This document shows positions 15,978-24,744 of a DNA stretch of 64,000 bases, piece by piece. The position numbers were made by a program, and so were the translations under genes. Under the pieces are notes generated by a model. That model saw nothing but the letters and a program-made list of their open reading frames with translations. It made no database searches and had not been told where the DNA came from. Source of the DNA: Acidobacteriota bacterium (lineage in GTDB: Bacteria > Acidobacteriota > Vicinamibacteria > Fen-336); the NCBI GenBank assembly GCA_022340585.1, contig JAJDNS010000041.1, forward strand, positions 1-64,000, written 5' to 3'. Each line of letters starts with the position of its first letter. The first letter of the stretch is position 1.

Positions 15978-17387
15978 CTAGCTTCGGCAGGAAGCCCCCT
16001 GGCATCGGAGGAGCTCCCGGAGCCGCTGGTGCAGCTCCTCGAGGAGGGCCGGATCCGCGTCCCAGTGGAGGCTCTCGGTCTCCCAAGGATCGCTCTTCAT
16101 GTCGTAGAGCTCGACCTCCCCCGTCTGGTCCTCGATGTAGGCCCACTCCGGTGTCCGCAGCGTCGCGGTCAGGGCCGCAGCGTAGTACTCGACGATGATC
16201 TCGTTGGGCCACGACTCCGGGGTCGTCCCCCGCAGCACGGAGGCGAAGGAGCGTCCGTCCACACTGGCCGGGATCGGCGCCCCGGCCAGGTCGAGGAAGG
16301 TGGGGGCGAGGTCGATGAAGCTCACCATCGCGTCCGCCGTTCCTGCCGGTACGCCTGGGCCTCGCACGACGAGGGGGACCCGGATGGCCTCCTCGTAACA
16401 GCTGCGCTTGTTGGCGATGATCCGGTGCTGGCCCATGAGAAGGCCGTTGTCGGACGTGAAGAAGAGGAAGGTGTTCCCGAGACGGCCCGTCTCGGCCAGG
16501 GCCTGGATGACGCCGTTGATCAGCTCCTCCACCGGCCGCATGGACCTCAGCCGCCATCGCTGGAGGGTGTCGAGCCAGTCGATCTCCGCGGGCGTCATGG
16601 GCCGAAGGCGGACCCCGTAGGGCTTGTCGCTGATGTCGGGCTCGTTGAAGGAGGGGACGCGGGGCGCGACGGCACCGCGGAACTCGCTTCCGTGCCGTGC
16701 TGCGTACGTTGCCGGCCGGTGGGGCGCCTCCGTCGCGATGTAGAGAAACAGCGGCTCGGTTCGATCCGCCGACTCGCGAATGATCTCGACGGAGCGCCGG
16801 GCCACGTCGTCGGTGCTGTAGTCCTCGGGATCGGCCCCGTGCCAGACGACCGTCCCATTGTCGTTGATGTAGTAGTTGTAGAACTTGTCGTCCTCGAAAG
16901 CGGCGAGGTGCCCGTACCACTCGTCCCAGCCGGGTGGGATGTACTGGGCCGCGGCCTCGTGGGGGTAGTCGTTCATGTACTTGCCGACGAGGGCGGTGCG
17001 GTATCCGGCGTCGTGGAGCCAGGTCGCGATCGTCGCGCTCTCGTGACGGCGGAAGTAGGTGAAGCCGCCGTAGGGGTGGGCGTTGGCGATCACGCCGTGG
17101 TTGTGCCCGTACTGTCCCGTGAACAGGGACGCGCGGGAGGGCCCGCAGATAGGCAGCGCGACGAAGGCCCGGGTGAAGCTGAGGCCCCGGTCGGCCATGA
17201 GCTGCCCGATCCGGGGCAGCTCCCCGGTTGTGGGCACGTCCAGGTCGTCGGTCATGACGACGACGATGTTCGGGGGCGGGAGAGCGGGGGTCGGCGCGGC
17301 CTCGGGAGAGGACGGTGTGGAGGGAGAGGCGCATCCCGCCAGCGCCACGGCGACGATCACTGCCCCCCACGCCCTCGGTTGCTTCAC
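15978..17387 (-). CDS. Sulfatase lipoprotein
   Basis: The protein has 469 residues from a GTG start. A lipobox (VIVAVALAGCASPS) makes it a lipoprotein, unlike the first sulfatase. The metal ligands lie in NIVVVMTDDLDVP and FTSDNGLLMGQHRI, and the formylglycine site PICGPSRASLFTGQ has the classical CxPSR form. The C-terminal part contains WNGEI-like sulfatase strands (TLRTPEWAYIEDQTGEVELY). GAGGA abuts the GTG, so the exact start is uncertain. Longer frames on the ORF track run antisense through the BASS transporter gene. Substrate unknown; a sulfated glycan is likely. Confidence 0.9.
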   Translation of the reverse strand: MKQPRAWGAVIVAVALAGCASPSTPSSPEAAPTPALPPPNIVVVMTDDLDVPTTGELPRIGQLMADRGLSFTRAFVALPICGPSRASLFTGQYGHNHGVIANAHPYGGFTYFRRHESATIATWLHDAGYRTALVGKYMNDYPHEAAAQYIPPGWDEWYGHLAAFEDDKFYNYYINDNGTVVWHGADPEDYSTDDVARRSVEIIRESADRTEPLFLYIATEAPHRPATYAARHGSEFRGAVAPRVPSFNEPDISDKPYGVRLRPMTPAEIDWLDTLQRWRLRSMRPVEELINGVIQALAETGRLGNTFLFFTSDNGLLMGQHRIIANKRSCYEEAIRVPLVVRGPGVPAGTADAMVSFIDLAPTFLDLAGAPIPASVDGRSFASVLRGTTPESWPNEIIVEYYAAALTATLRTPEWAYIEDQTGEVELYDMKSDPWETESLHWDADPALLEELHQRLRELLRCQGASCRS

Positions 17388-17496
17388 TCCTCGCCCCCCG
17401 GAGGATCGAAACTGGCGGCGAGATTGTAACCCCGGGACCGGTGGAGGAGACTGTCCGGCGTGAGACCGAAGCCGGAGCCCGTCGAGTGAGCCCGAC

Positions 17497-18441
17497 TTGG
17501 CCGTCCTGATCGCCATCGTCGTCGGGGCGACCATGGCCTTCCTGGTGCCGCAGTCGGTGCTCTGGATGCGCCCCGCCCTCCAGCCCGCCTTCGCCCTGAC
17601 CATGCTCGCCGTCGGGACGCTGGTCCGGCCCGAGCAGGTGCGGGTCTTCGCCCGGACCCCGCTCCGGCCCCTGGCCGGTCTCGCCGGCCAGTACACCATC
17701 ATGCCCCTCACCGCGGCCGCGATCTCGCTCCTCTTCGACGACGCGCAGGTCCGAACCGGCATCGTGCTCGTGGGGTGCATGCCCGGGGCCATGGCCTCGA
17801 ACGTCATGACGGTGCTCCTGCGGGGCGACCTGATCCTGTCGGTCACGATGACGACGCTGGCGACGCTGGCCACCCCGCTGGTCATCGCGGTCTGGCTCCC
17901 CGTCCTCGCCGACACGCGGATGGACGTGCCGGTGGGGGCCATGGCCTGGAACGCCACCTGGATGGTGGTCCTCCCCGTCGCCGGGGGCGTCGCCTTCCGC
18001 GCCTGGCGCCACGAGCTGTCGAACCGGTGGGACCGGACGGCCACCGTCATCGCCTCCGTGGCCATCGTCCTCATCATCCTCGTGGTGGTCGCGGCGAACC
18101 GGGACCGGCTGGCCACGCTGGGCCCGAAGCTGGCCCTCGGCATGCTGGGCCTGAATCTGGCCGCCTACGGCCTGGCCTTCCTCCTCGCCACCGTGATGCG
18201 GTGGCCGCCGGTGCAGCGTCGGACGCTCGTGATCGAGGTCGGGATGCAGAACGCGGGGCTGGGCTCGGTCCTCGCCCTGGCCCACCTGGGGGAGGCCGGC
18301 GCGGTTCCGAGCGCCTTCTACACGGCGCTGTGCGTCGTGACGGCCGCCGGCGCTCTGCCCTTCAGTGCGAGATTCGTGGGGGCCACGGCGGACGCGGGAC
18401 AGCGTGAGGTGCGTGAAGCGGCCGAGCGGGCGGGGCTTTGA
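17497..18441 (+). CDS. Bile acid:sodium symporter (BASS/SBF) family transporter
   Basis: This 314-residue membrane protein has nine to ten hydrophobic helices. SBF-family blocks include [37 protein letters not shown] (the sodium-site crossover motif) and [20 protein letters not shown] (the second one). These features match sodium-coupled importers of organic anions. Bacterial substrates range from pantoate to unknown acids, so the name should not be read as bile acid. The start is TTG with no strong ribosome site. It is divergent from the sulfatase and its end contains the -35 box of the next gene. Confidence 0.87.
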   Translation: MAVLIAIVVGATMAFLVPQSVLWMRPALQPAFALTMLAVGTLVRPEQVRVFARTPLRPLAGLAGQYTIMPLTAAAISLLFDDAQVRTGIVLVGCMPGAMASNVMTVLLRGDLILSVTMTTLATLATPLVIAVWLPVLADTRMDVPVGAMAWNATWMVVLPVAGGVAFRAWRHELSNRWDRTATVIASVAIVLIILVVVAANRDRLATLGPKLALGMLGLNLAAYGLAFLLATVMRWPPVQRRTLVIEVGMQNAGLGSVLALAHLGEAGAVPSAFYTALCVVTAAGALPFSARFVGATADAGQREVREAAERAGL

Positions 18442-18467
18442 CACCATGCCGATGGGGCGGCTACCCT
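18438..18467 (+). promoter_or_regulatory. Promoter of the Gfo/Idh/MocA oxidoreductase gene
   Basis: A perfect TTGACA (18438-18443) is followed after 18 bases by TACCCT (18462-18467). The -35 overlaps the stop codon of the transporter gene, so the oxidoreductase can be transcribed independently. Confidence 0.55.
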
Positions 18468-18526
18468 CCGGTCGAATCCAGAAGGAGCGCACGATCATGC
18501 AGAAACGACCACTGGAGGAGACCTCC

Positions 18527-19930
18527 ATGAAGGACCCCCGCAGTTCCGATCCCCAGGCCCCCGACTCCGTCCCCCGGAGGAGCTTCCTGGCCGGAGCCGG
18601 TGCCGCCGCGGCCGGCTTCACCATCGTGCCGCGGCACGTGCTGGGTGGCCAGGGGACGACCGCCCCCAGCGACAAGCTCAACATCGCCGGCGTGGGCATC
18701 GCCGGAATGGGAAGGAACAACCTGGAGAGGTGCGAGACCGAGAACATCGTGGCCCTGTGTGACGTCGACTTCGACAAGGCGGCGGAGATCTTCGAGAAGT
18801 ACCCGGACGCCAAGCAGTACAAGGATTTCCGCGTCATGCTGGACGAGCAGGACGACATCGACGCGGTCATCGTCGCCACCCCGGACCACACCCACGCCGT
18901 CGTCGCCATGGCGGCCATGGAGCGGAAGAAGCACGTGTACGTGCAGAAGCCGCTGACTCACTCCGTCTCCGAGGCCCGGCTCCTGACCGAGACCGCCCGC
19001 AAGCACGGCGTGGTGACCCAGATGGGCAACCAGGGGCACTCGGGGGAGGGTGTCCGGATCCTGTGCGAGATGGTGTGGGACGGCGCCATCGGTCCCGTCC
19101 GGGAGGCGCACGCCTGGACCAACCGGCCGGTGTGGCCGTCGGGCGTCGAGGTGGGCCGACCCGAGGAGACGCCCGAGGTGCCCCCCAACCTCGATTGGGA
19201 CCTGTGGCTGGGCCCGGCGGCGACGCGGCCGTACCACCCCGCCTACCACCCCGCCAAGTGGCGGGCCTGGTGGGACTTCGGGACGGGCTCGCTGGGCGAC
19301 ATGGGGTGCCACATCGTCGATCCGCTCTTCTGGTCCTTGAAGCTCCGGTACCCGGTCAGCGTGGAGGCGAACACCTCGCAGTTCTGGCCGGCCTTCTTCG
19401 AGAGGGCGGAGCCGAAGAACGAGATGTTCCCCCGGTCCACCATCGTGCGCTTCGGGTTCCCGGCTCGGGAGGAGATGCCCGAGGTCAGCATGACGTGGTG
19501 GGACGGCGGCCTGATGCCCGCGCGGCCCGCGGGACTGGGACCGACCCGGCGCATGGGCGACCTCGACGGCGGCATCCTGCTCATCGGGGACGAGGGCGCC
19601 ATCCTGGGCAACTGCTACGGCGAGTCACCCCGGATCGTCCCCGAGTCGTTGATGAGGAAGTACGGGCGACCTCCCCGGAGCCTGGAGCGGATCCCGGAAG
19701 GCCCCGACGGCCACGAGCAGGACTGGATCCGGGCCGTCAAGGGAGGACAGCCGGCCTGCTCCAACTTCGAGTACTCCGGCCCGCTGTCGGAGACGGTGCT
19801 GATGGGCAACCTCGCGGTCCGGTTCCCGGGCCAGCCCCTGCTCTGGGACGGCGAGGCGATGGCGGTGACCAACAACGAGGAGGCCAACGCCTACGTCCGG
19901 CGCGAGTACCGGGAAGGGTGGGAGCTCTAG
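18527..19930 (+). CDS. Tat-exported Gfo/Idh/MocA family oxidoreductase
   Basis: The protein has 467 residues from the ATG that follows GGAGGAG with six-base spacing; upstream ATGs at 18446 and 18497 are weaker. A twin-arginine signal ([17 protein letters not shown]) sends it to the periplasm already folded with NAD(P). The Rossmann strand is [17 protein letters not shown]. The family EKP motif appears as [16 protein letters not shown], and [18 protein letters not shown] belongs to the substrate domain. Such secreted dehydrogenases are abundant in Planctomycetes, Acidobacteria and Bacteroidetes and act on sugars or cyclitols. The specific substrate is unknown. Confidence 0.92.
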   Translation: MKDPRSSDPQAPDSVPRRSFLAGAGAAAAGFTIVPRHVLGGQGTTAPSDKLNIAGVGIAGMGRNNLERCETENIVALCDVDFDKAAEIFEKYPDAKQYKDFRVMLDEQDDIDAVIVATPDHTHAVVAMAAMERKKHVYVQKPLTHSVSEARLLTETARKHGVVTQMGNQGHSGEGVRILCEMVWDGAIGPVREAHAWTNRPVWPSGVEVGRPEETPEVPPNLDWDLWLGPAATRPYHPAYHPAKWRAWWDFGTGSLGDMGCHIVDPLFWSLKLRYPVSVEANTSQFWPAFFERAEPKNEMFPRSTIVRFGFPAREEMPEVSMTWWDGGLMPARPAGLGPTRRMGDLDGGILLIGDEGAILGNCYGESPRIVPESLMRKYGRPPRSLERIPEGPDGHEQDWIRAVKGGQPACSNFEYSGPLSETVLMGNLAVRFPGQPLLWDGEAMAVTNNEEANAYVRREYREGWEL

Positions 19931-19963
19931 AAGTCCCGTCTCCTGATCGCCGCGACGTTCGTC

Positions 19964-20009
19964 TCGGCCAAGGGCACGATCGCCATGGCGGGGTAGTGTC
20001 CTTGGCCGA
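19964..20009 (+). repeat. Imperfect hairpin after the oxidoreductase gene
   Basis: TCGGCCAAGGGCAC (19964-19977) and GTGTCCTTGGCCGA (19996-20009) pair at 13 of 14 positions around an 18-base loop. The right arm is also the left end of the 43-base inverted repeat. No T-run follows, so it is more likely part of a repeat element than a terminator. Confidence 0.55.
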
Positions 20010-20038
20010 GGTAGCCGGCCGCAGGCCGGTTCGGCTCC
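19996..20038 (+). repeat. 43-bp inverted repeat, left arm
   Basis: This segment starts GTGTCCTTGGCCGAGG and includes the inner palindrome CCGGCCGCAGGCCGG. Its reverse complement recurs at 21692-21734 with five mismatches. The two arms flank exactly the M48 protease and membrane protein genes. Confidence 0.7.
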
Positions 20039-20085
20039 CCGAGTGATCTCCCCCGGGACCGCAGCCCGGCCCCGGGGGCGGGGCG

Positions 20086-20949
20086 CTACGGGGTCATTCC
20101 CTCCGGGACTCCGTTCGGGTAGACCTTGTGGATCGCCTCCTCGATGGTCTGGATCCGGTTGCCGGTGCTCGGGTGGGTGCTGAAGAACTCCGGAGGGGCC
20201 GCGCCGCCCGAGGAGGAAGCGAGGATCTCCTGCACGCCGATCATGGCGCGGGGGTCGTAGCCCGCCTCGGACATGAACAGGACGCCGAGGGAGTCGGACT
20301 GCAGCTCGTCCTCGCGGCCGTAGCTCATGTTGACCATCTGGCCGACCATCGCTGCCACCCGGGCGCCGTCGGCGCTGCCGCTCGACACCATGACCGCTCC
20401 GGTGAGCCCCTGGGTGAGCTGCTGCTTGGCGATTCGCTGGGCCGAGTGCCGGGCCACCACGTGGCCGATCTCGTGCCCGAGCACCCCCGCCAGCTGCCCC
20501 TCGGTCTCGAAGCGCTCGAAGAGCGCGTAGGTCACGAAGACCTGGCCCCCGGGAAGGGCGAAGGCGTTGACCACCCGGGGATCGCGCAGCAGGTGGAAGT
20601 CGAAGGCCCACTCGGTCGAGCCCGCCTTGCTCTCGCTGACGATCTTCTGACCGACCCGGTCCACGAAGGCCTGGAGCTCCGGGTCCGGATGGAGGCCCCC
20701 GTGCTGCTGGGCCATCTCGGGGACGGCCTGCAGCCCCATGGCGATCTCCTGCTGCGGCGTGAGCGCTATGTGCTGCTCCTCGCCCGTGACCGGGTTGTAC
20801 TCGGTGGAGCACTGGTAGGACATGAAGGCGAACAGCGCGAGCCCGAGGCCGAGCCAGAGACGCGCGTGGCCGCCGCGCCGCTTCTGGGGTCGAGTCCGCA
20901 CGGGCTGGCGGGGCCGGCGGCTGTAGGGGTAGGTGGCTCTTCGACGCAT
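20086..20949 (-). CDS. M48-family zinc metalloprotease (BepA/HtpX/LoiP-like)
   Basis: This 287-residue peptidase has one N-terminal hydrophobic segment (LWLGLGLALFAFMSYQC) that could act as a lipoprotein or anchor signal. The zinc site is HEIGHVVARHSAQR, with the third ligand in EDELQSDSLGVLFM, the normal HExxH...ExxxD arrangement. The ahead-of-domain motif EYNPVTGEEQHIALTPQQE is typical of periplasmic M48 quality-control proteases. The basic N terminus supports an N-in topology. It is the downstream gene of a two-gene unit with the membrane protein, inside the inverted repeat. Confidence 0.9.
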   Translation of the reverse strand: MRRRATYPYSRRPRQPVRTRPQKRRGGHARLWLGLGLALFAFMSYQCSTEYNPVTGEEQHIALTPQQEIAMGLQAVPEMAQQHGGLHPDPELQAFVDRVGQKIVSESKAGSTEWAFDFHLLRDPRVVNAFALPGGQVFVTYALFERFETEGQLAGVLGHEIGHVVARHSAQRIAKQQLTQGLTGAVMVSSGSADGARVAAMVGQMVNMSYGREDELQSDSLGVLFMSEAGYDPRAMIGVQEILASSSGGAAPPEFFSTHPSTGNRIQTIEEAIHKVYPNGVPEGMTP

Positions 20950-20976
20950 GATCGGGATCTCCTCTCTGGCTCGGGG

Positions 20977-21507
20977 TCAGGCCTCTCGCTGGACGACGGT
21001 GCCGTCTTCCAGCTCCCACTCCTCGACTTCGAGCACCTCGTAGACGCCGCCGGCGAAGGCTCCGAAGAGGACGTGGGACAGGGCCATCACCCAGCCCCCC
21101 AGGGCGTAGAACCAGGGGAAGAAGTAGGTGAATGTGTAGATGTTGATCGCGTAGAAGGCCAGCCCCAGGACGGCGCCGCCCAGGATGCCGACCCACAGGC
21201 CCCAGCGGTGGAGCACGAAGGCGATCGTCAGGGTCAGGATCATCGACACCCCGTACTGCACCACCGCCGCGGCCGCCAGGGCCCCCGCGTTGAACGTGGC
21301 CGGAGGCGCCAGGATGTCCGACCCGAGGATGGGAGAGGCGAGCAGGCGGATCCAGACCCACACGTTCCCGCCGTAGGCCATGGGGCCGAGGATCAGGTTC
21401 ACGAACAGAAACACCGTGCCGGCGATCAAGCCGGCCTGGAAAGCGGCGCTCCAGTCGACCATCAGCCTGCCGGCGCTTTCGACGTCCGGCGTGGACTTCT
21501 CGCTCAT
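20977..21507 (-). CDS. Multi-pass membrane protein of unknown function
   Basis: The protein has 176 residues from an ATG preceded by GAGGA; a GTG six codons upstream is less likely. Four to five helices are visible (AFQAGLIAGTVFLFVNLILG, AALAAAAVVQYGVSMILTLT, WGLWVGILGGAVLGLAFYAI, WVMALSHVLFGAFAGGVYEV), with an acidic C-terminal tail. I do not recognise a family. It is 27 bases upstream of the M48 protease gene on the same strand and both lie between the inverted repeat arms, so they may travel and be expressed together. Confidence 0.75.
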   Translation of the reverse strand: MSEKSTPDVESAGRLMVDWSAAFQAGLIAGTVFLFVNLILGPMAYGGNVWVWIRLLASPILGSDILAPPATFNAGALAAAAVVQYGVSMILTLTIAFVLHRWGLWVGILGGAVLGLAFYAINIYTFTYFFPWFYALGGWVMALSHVLFGAFAGGVYEVLEVEEWELEDGTVVQREA

Positions 21508-21691
21508 TTCTGGATTCCTCTGCACTAGAGACGGTTGAGGGGTGACCAGCAGAGCGACGGCCTCGGGCTGGCCCCGGCTCGACCGCGGTGTCTCGATGTT
21601 GGGCGCATATTAATTCAAAATGCCCTCGATCGAACCCGGCAATCCCGGGGGTGGCGGGGGGGCGTGTCCGGTAGGGGCCACCCGGCCTCCA

Positions 21692-21734
21692 GGGACCGAA
21701 CCGGCCTGCGGCCGGATGCCTTGGCCAAGGACAC
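21692..21734 (-). repeat. 43-bp inverted repeat, right arm
   Basis: This is the reverse complement of 19996-20038 with five mismatches, centred on CCGGCCTGCGGCCGG and ending TTGGCCAAGGACAC. It lies in the 270-base gap between the membrane protein and the M29 peptidase. No transposase lies between the arms. Confidence 0.7.
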
Positions 21735-21777
21735 GAATACGCCGTGGATCGCGTCCGTGGCAGGTGCGGAGTCGCGA

Positions 21778-22749
21778 ATGAAGCACGGAGTGCACGACCG
21801 AGGAGCGACGCTGGAGGCCTGTGGTCACGCCCTGGCCCACAACCTCGGCCTGGTGGCGGGTGAGTCGGTGCTCGTCGTCACCGATGCCGACATGCTGTCG
21901 ATGGGCGAGGCCTTTGCCGAGGCGGCCCGGGCCCTCACCCCGGTCGTGGACACCGACGTGATTCCGGTGGGTGAGCGCAGTGGGACGGAGCCGCCGCCGG
22001 GAACCGCCCGGAGGATGGCCGCGGCCGATGTGGCGTTGCTGGTCACCGCGACCTCTCTGTCCTGGACGAACGCCCGGAGGACGGCCACCGACGGCGGGAC
22101 CCGGGTGGCGTCGATGCCGCGTCTGAACGAGTCGACTCTCCGTCGGACGCTGACCGTCGACTACGAGCCCGTGCGCGAGCGCGTCAACCGGGTCTGCGAC
22201 CGCCTCGACCGCGCGGCCCGGGTCCGGGTGGCCTCGCCTTCGGGAACCGACCTCACCTTCAGCATCGAGGGGCGCCTCGCCCACGGGCGGAAGGGCGGCC
22301 TGTACCGGGAGGCGGGGCAGTGGGGCAACCTCCCGTGCGGCGAGGCCTTCGTGGCGCCGGTGGAGGGCAGCGCCCGGGGGGTGTACGTGGTCGACGCGTC
22401 CCACGGGGGCGTCGGCACGGTCGAGGTCCCGATCCGCATCGGTGTCGAGGAGGGTCGGGCCGTGCGGATCGAGGGCGGCCCGGAGGCCGCGCGCCTCCGG
22501 GACCTGCTGGAGTCGGTCGGCGAGCCGGAGGCGTTTTGCCTGGCCGAGTTCGGGATCGGGTGCAACCACGCCGCCCGCGTGTGCGGGATCACCCTGGAGG
22601 ACGAGAAGGTCCTGGGAACCTGCCACCTGGCCCTCGGACGGAACGATCTGTTCGGCGGCACCGTCCGGGCCAGCGTGCACGTCGACGGCGTTCTGAGAGG
22701 GCCCCGCGTCCTGCTCGACGGCGAGGCGCTGTCCCTGGACGAGGGGTGA
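21778..22749 (+). CDS. M29-like aminopeptidase (thermophilic aminopeptidase T-related)
   Basis: This 323-residue cytosolic protein resembles the leucyl aminopeptidase/M29 group. Conserved segments are GNLPCGEAFVAPVEGSARG, AEFGIGCNHAARVCG (a metal-ligand Glu and His) and GTCHLALGRNDLFGG. M29 enzymes are bimetal aminopeptidases, and these three blocks supply the expected ligands. It is slightly shorter than the usual 370-410 residues because the N-terminal domain is compact. The ATG follows a weak GGAG. The ORF-track start at 21535 runs through the inverted-repeat region and is not credible. Confidence 0.8.
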   Translation: MKHGVHDRGATLEACGHALAHNLGLVAGESVLVVTDADMLSMGEAFAEAARALTPVVDTDVIPVGERSGTEPPPGTARRMAAADVALLVTATSLSWTNARRTATDGGTRVASMPRLNESTLRRTLTVDYEPVRERVNRVCDRLDRAARVRVASPSGTDLTFSIEGRLAHGRKGGLYREAGQWGNLPCGEAFVAPVEGSARGVYVVDASHGGVGTVEVPIRIGVEEGRAVRIEGGPEAARLRDLLESVGEPEAFCLAEFGIGCNHAARVCGITLEDEKVLGTCHLALGRNDLFGGTVRASVHVDGVLRGPRVLLDGEALSLDEG

Positions 22750-22791
22750 TGAATCGCCCTCTTCGCGACCGGCGGGCCCCGTCGGGAGCGG

Positions 22792-24684
22792 TCAGGCGCT
22801 GGCGCGGAGCAGGACGGTGAGGACCTGCTCTTCGGCATCCGGACGGGGTCGGAGAAGACGCCCCCCGTTGGCCTCGATGAGCTTCTCGGCCGCCGCGAGA
22901 TCGGTCCGGCGGAAGCCCCGAGCGCTGCCCGCATCGGACCCGGGGGGGGAGCCCGGGTCGCCGACGGGCGCGCCCGGAGAGAAGATCTCGATGCGGGCGG
23001 CCGGACCGGGGCGTCCTCCCCGCACGCCCGCGTCCTCGGTCCGGGAGACCCGCACCCGGACCTCGCGGGGAGCTCCGCCCCGGTCGAGGGTGGTCGCCAG
23101 GAGCGAGGTGAGGGCCTCGCTCGCCTGGACGCGGTCGAGCAGGACCTCGGGCACGTCGTCCTCGGCCTCGAAGCGGACGAAGGCCCCGTCCTCCTCGCCC
23201 CGCACGGCGGCCAGCTGCTTGATCACCGTTCGCACCAGCTCCGGGGGCTGGGTGTAGCGGAGATTGAGGAGGACCCGGTGGCGGGCGGCGTGAAGGTCGC
23301 CCGCCGCGGGTCCGACCTGGTCTCCAGGTGCCGCGTCGGGCAGGACCTCTTCGTGGGCCGCTTCGTCCCCGGCCTCGCCCGCCCCGCGTCGGCGCGAGGG
23401 ACCCTCCGCTCCCGGATCCCCCTCCTCCTCGTCCAGCCCGGCCAGCCGGGGGTCGTCCTCGTCGAGGATCGTCTCGGCGAGGTTCCGGAACTGGAAGATG
23501 AGGCTCACCTCCTCGCGGAACTCGGCCGGCGCCTGCATGATCGACACCCCGACGTAGATGCGCGCGCCGCCGGGGGTGGTCATGGGGAAGTCCAGACGGT
23601 GCTCCGGAGAGACGGCGCTCAGGCCCGCCACGACCGCGGCCACGCCCTCGTTGTGGGCGAACAGGTCCACGACCGACCGTCCCACGCACTCGGACATGCT
23701 CGTCCCCAGCGTGCGGAGCGCCCCCAGGTTGGCGAAGGTGACGGCGCCGGTGCCGTCGGTCGTGAGGATGGCCGAGGCCTGGCTGTTGAGGATCGTCTCC
23801 GCGAACCGGCGTTGCTTCTCGACGCCGCTCAGGGCGGACTCCAGCTCCCGGGTGCGGTCGAGGACCGCCTCTTCGATGGCGCGGGCCGCCTGCCGGGCCG
23901 GGGCCTCCACCAGGGCGGTGACGTCGTTCTGGACGGCCACGAAGTGGGTGAGGCGTCCCTCGTCGTCCAGGACGGGAGCGGTGGTCAGGTCGTTCCAGAA
24001 GGGCTCGCCGTCCTTGCGGTAGTTCTTGAGCAGCACCCGCGACCGACGTCCCGCGGCCAGGGCGAGGCGGAGCTCGGTCATGGCGGCCACGTCGGTGTCG
24101 GGGCCGGTCAGGAGCCGCAGGTTGCGTCCCCGGATCTCGTCGGAGGAGTAGCCGGTGATCTCGCGAAAGGCCGGGTTGGTCTGGGTGACGGAGTACTCCG
24201 AGGACCGCGCGTCGAGCAGGGTCACCCCGACCGGGGCCTCCTCCACCGCCCGCTCCATGAGGCGTCGGCGTCGCTCCCGGTGGCGGCGGGTCAGGAGGGC
24301 GCGGGTGCGACCCCGGATCCGGGCCGGGTTGAGGGGCTTCGACAGGGTCTCGTCGGCGCCCACCGACAGCGCGAGCTCGACGGCCCGCTCGGAGATCAGC
24401 CCCACCATCAGGATGGGAGGCTGGTCGATCTCGGGCAGGGCGCGGATGCGGCCGCAGACCGAGATGCCGTCCATCACCGACAGGAACGCGTCGAGGACGA
24501 TCAGGTCGAGGTCGAGGCTCCGGGCCAGGGCCAGCGCCTCCACCCCGTCGACGGCGTCGGTGACGTCCACGGCCCTGACGTGGAGGATCTGGCGGAGGAG
24601 GTTGCGGGTGGCGGAGTCGCTCGTCGCGACGAGGATGGACGATCGCCGCGAGCCTGCCGGGGCTGGCCGTGACTCGGCGCTCAC
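22792..24684 (-). CDS. Response regulator with REC, Cys-less LOV-like PAS, second PAS and degenerate ATPase domain
   Basis: This is a 630-residue signalling protein. The REC domain (about 15-135) has phosphoacceptor Asp65 in LIVLDAFLS and Lys116 in LSKPLNPA. The next domain (about 145-258) is strikingly LOV-like: GRNLRLLTGPDTD, NYRKDGEPFWNDLT and FVAVQNDVT keep the flavin-contacting Asn221, Asn231 and Gln252, but the photoactive Cys of GxNCRFLQ is Leu189. A second PAS (about 290-390) follows. After an acidic low-complexity linker comes a HATPase-like fold with no clear phosphorylatable His or N-box Asn. It is thus probably not an active kinase. The gene stands alone and overlaps no neighbour. 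Confidence 0.85.
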   Translation of the reverse strand: MSAESRPAPAGSRRSSILVATSDSATRNLLRQILHVRAVDVTDAVDGVEALALARSLDLDLIVLDAFLSVMDGISVCGRIRALPEIDQPPILMVGLISERAVELALSVGADETLSKPLNPARIRGRTRALLTRRHRERRRRLMERAVEEAPVGVTLLDARSSEYSVTQTNPAFREITGYSSDEIRGRNLRLLTGPDTDVAAMTELRLALAAGRRSRVLLKNYRKDGEPFWNDLTTAPVLDDEGRLTHFVAVQNDVTALVEAPARQAARAIEEAVLDRTRELESALSGVEKQRRFAETILNSQASAILTTDGTGAVTFANLGALRTLGTSMSECVGRSVVDLFAHNEGVAAVVAGLSAVSPEHRLDFPMTTPGGARIYVGVSIMQAPAEFREEVSLIFQFRNLAETILDEDDPRLAGLDEEEGDPGAEGPSRRRGAGEAGDEAAHEEVLPDAAPGDQVGPAAGDLHAARHRVLLNLRYTQPPELVRTVIKQLAAVRGEEDGAFVRFEAEDDVPEVLLDRVQASEALTSLLATTLDRGGAPREVRVRVSRTEDAGVRGGRPGPAARIEIFSPGAPVGDPGSPPGSDAGSARGFRRTDLAAAEKLIEANGGRLLRPRPDAEEQVLTVLLRASA

Positions 24685-24744
24685 GGGCTCATCTTCGACG
24701 TTCGCCCGGCCCGGGTCAACTGTCTCTCGGGCCCACTGCCGGCT

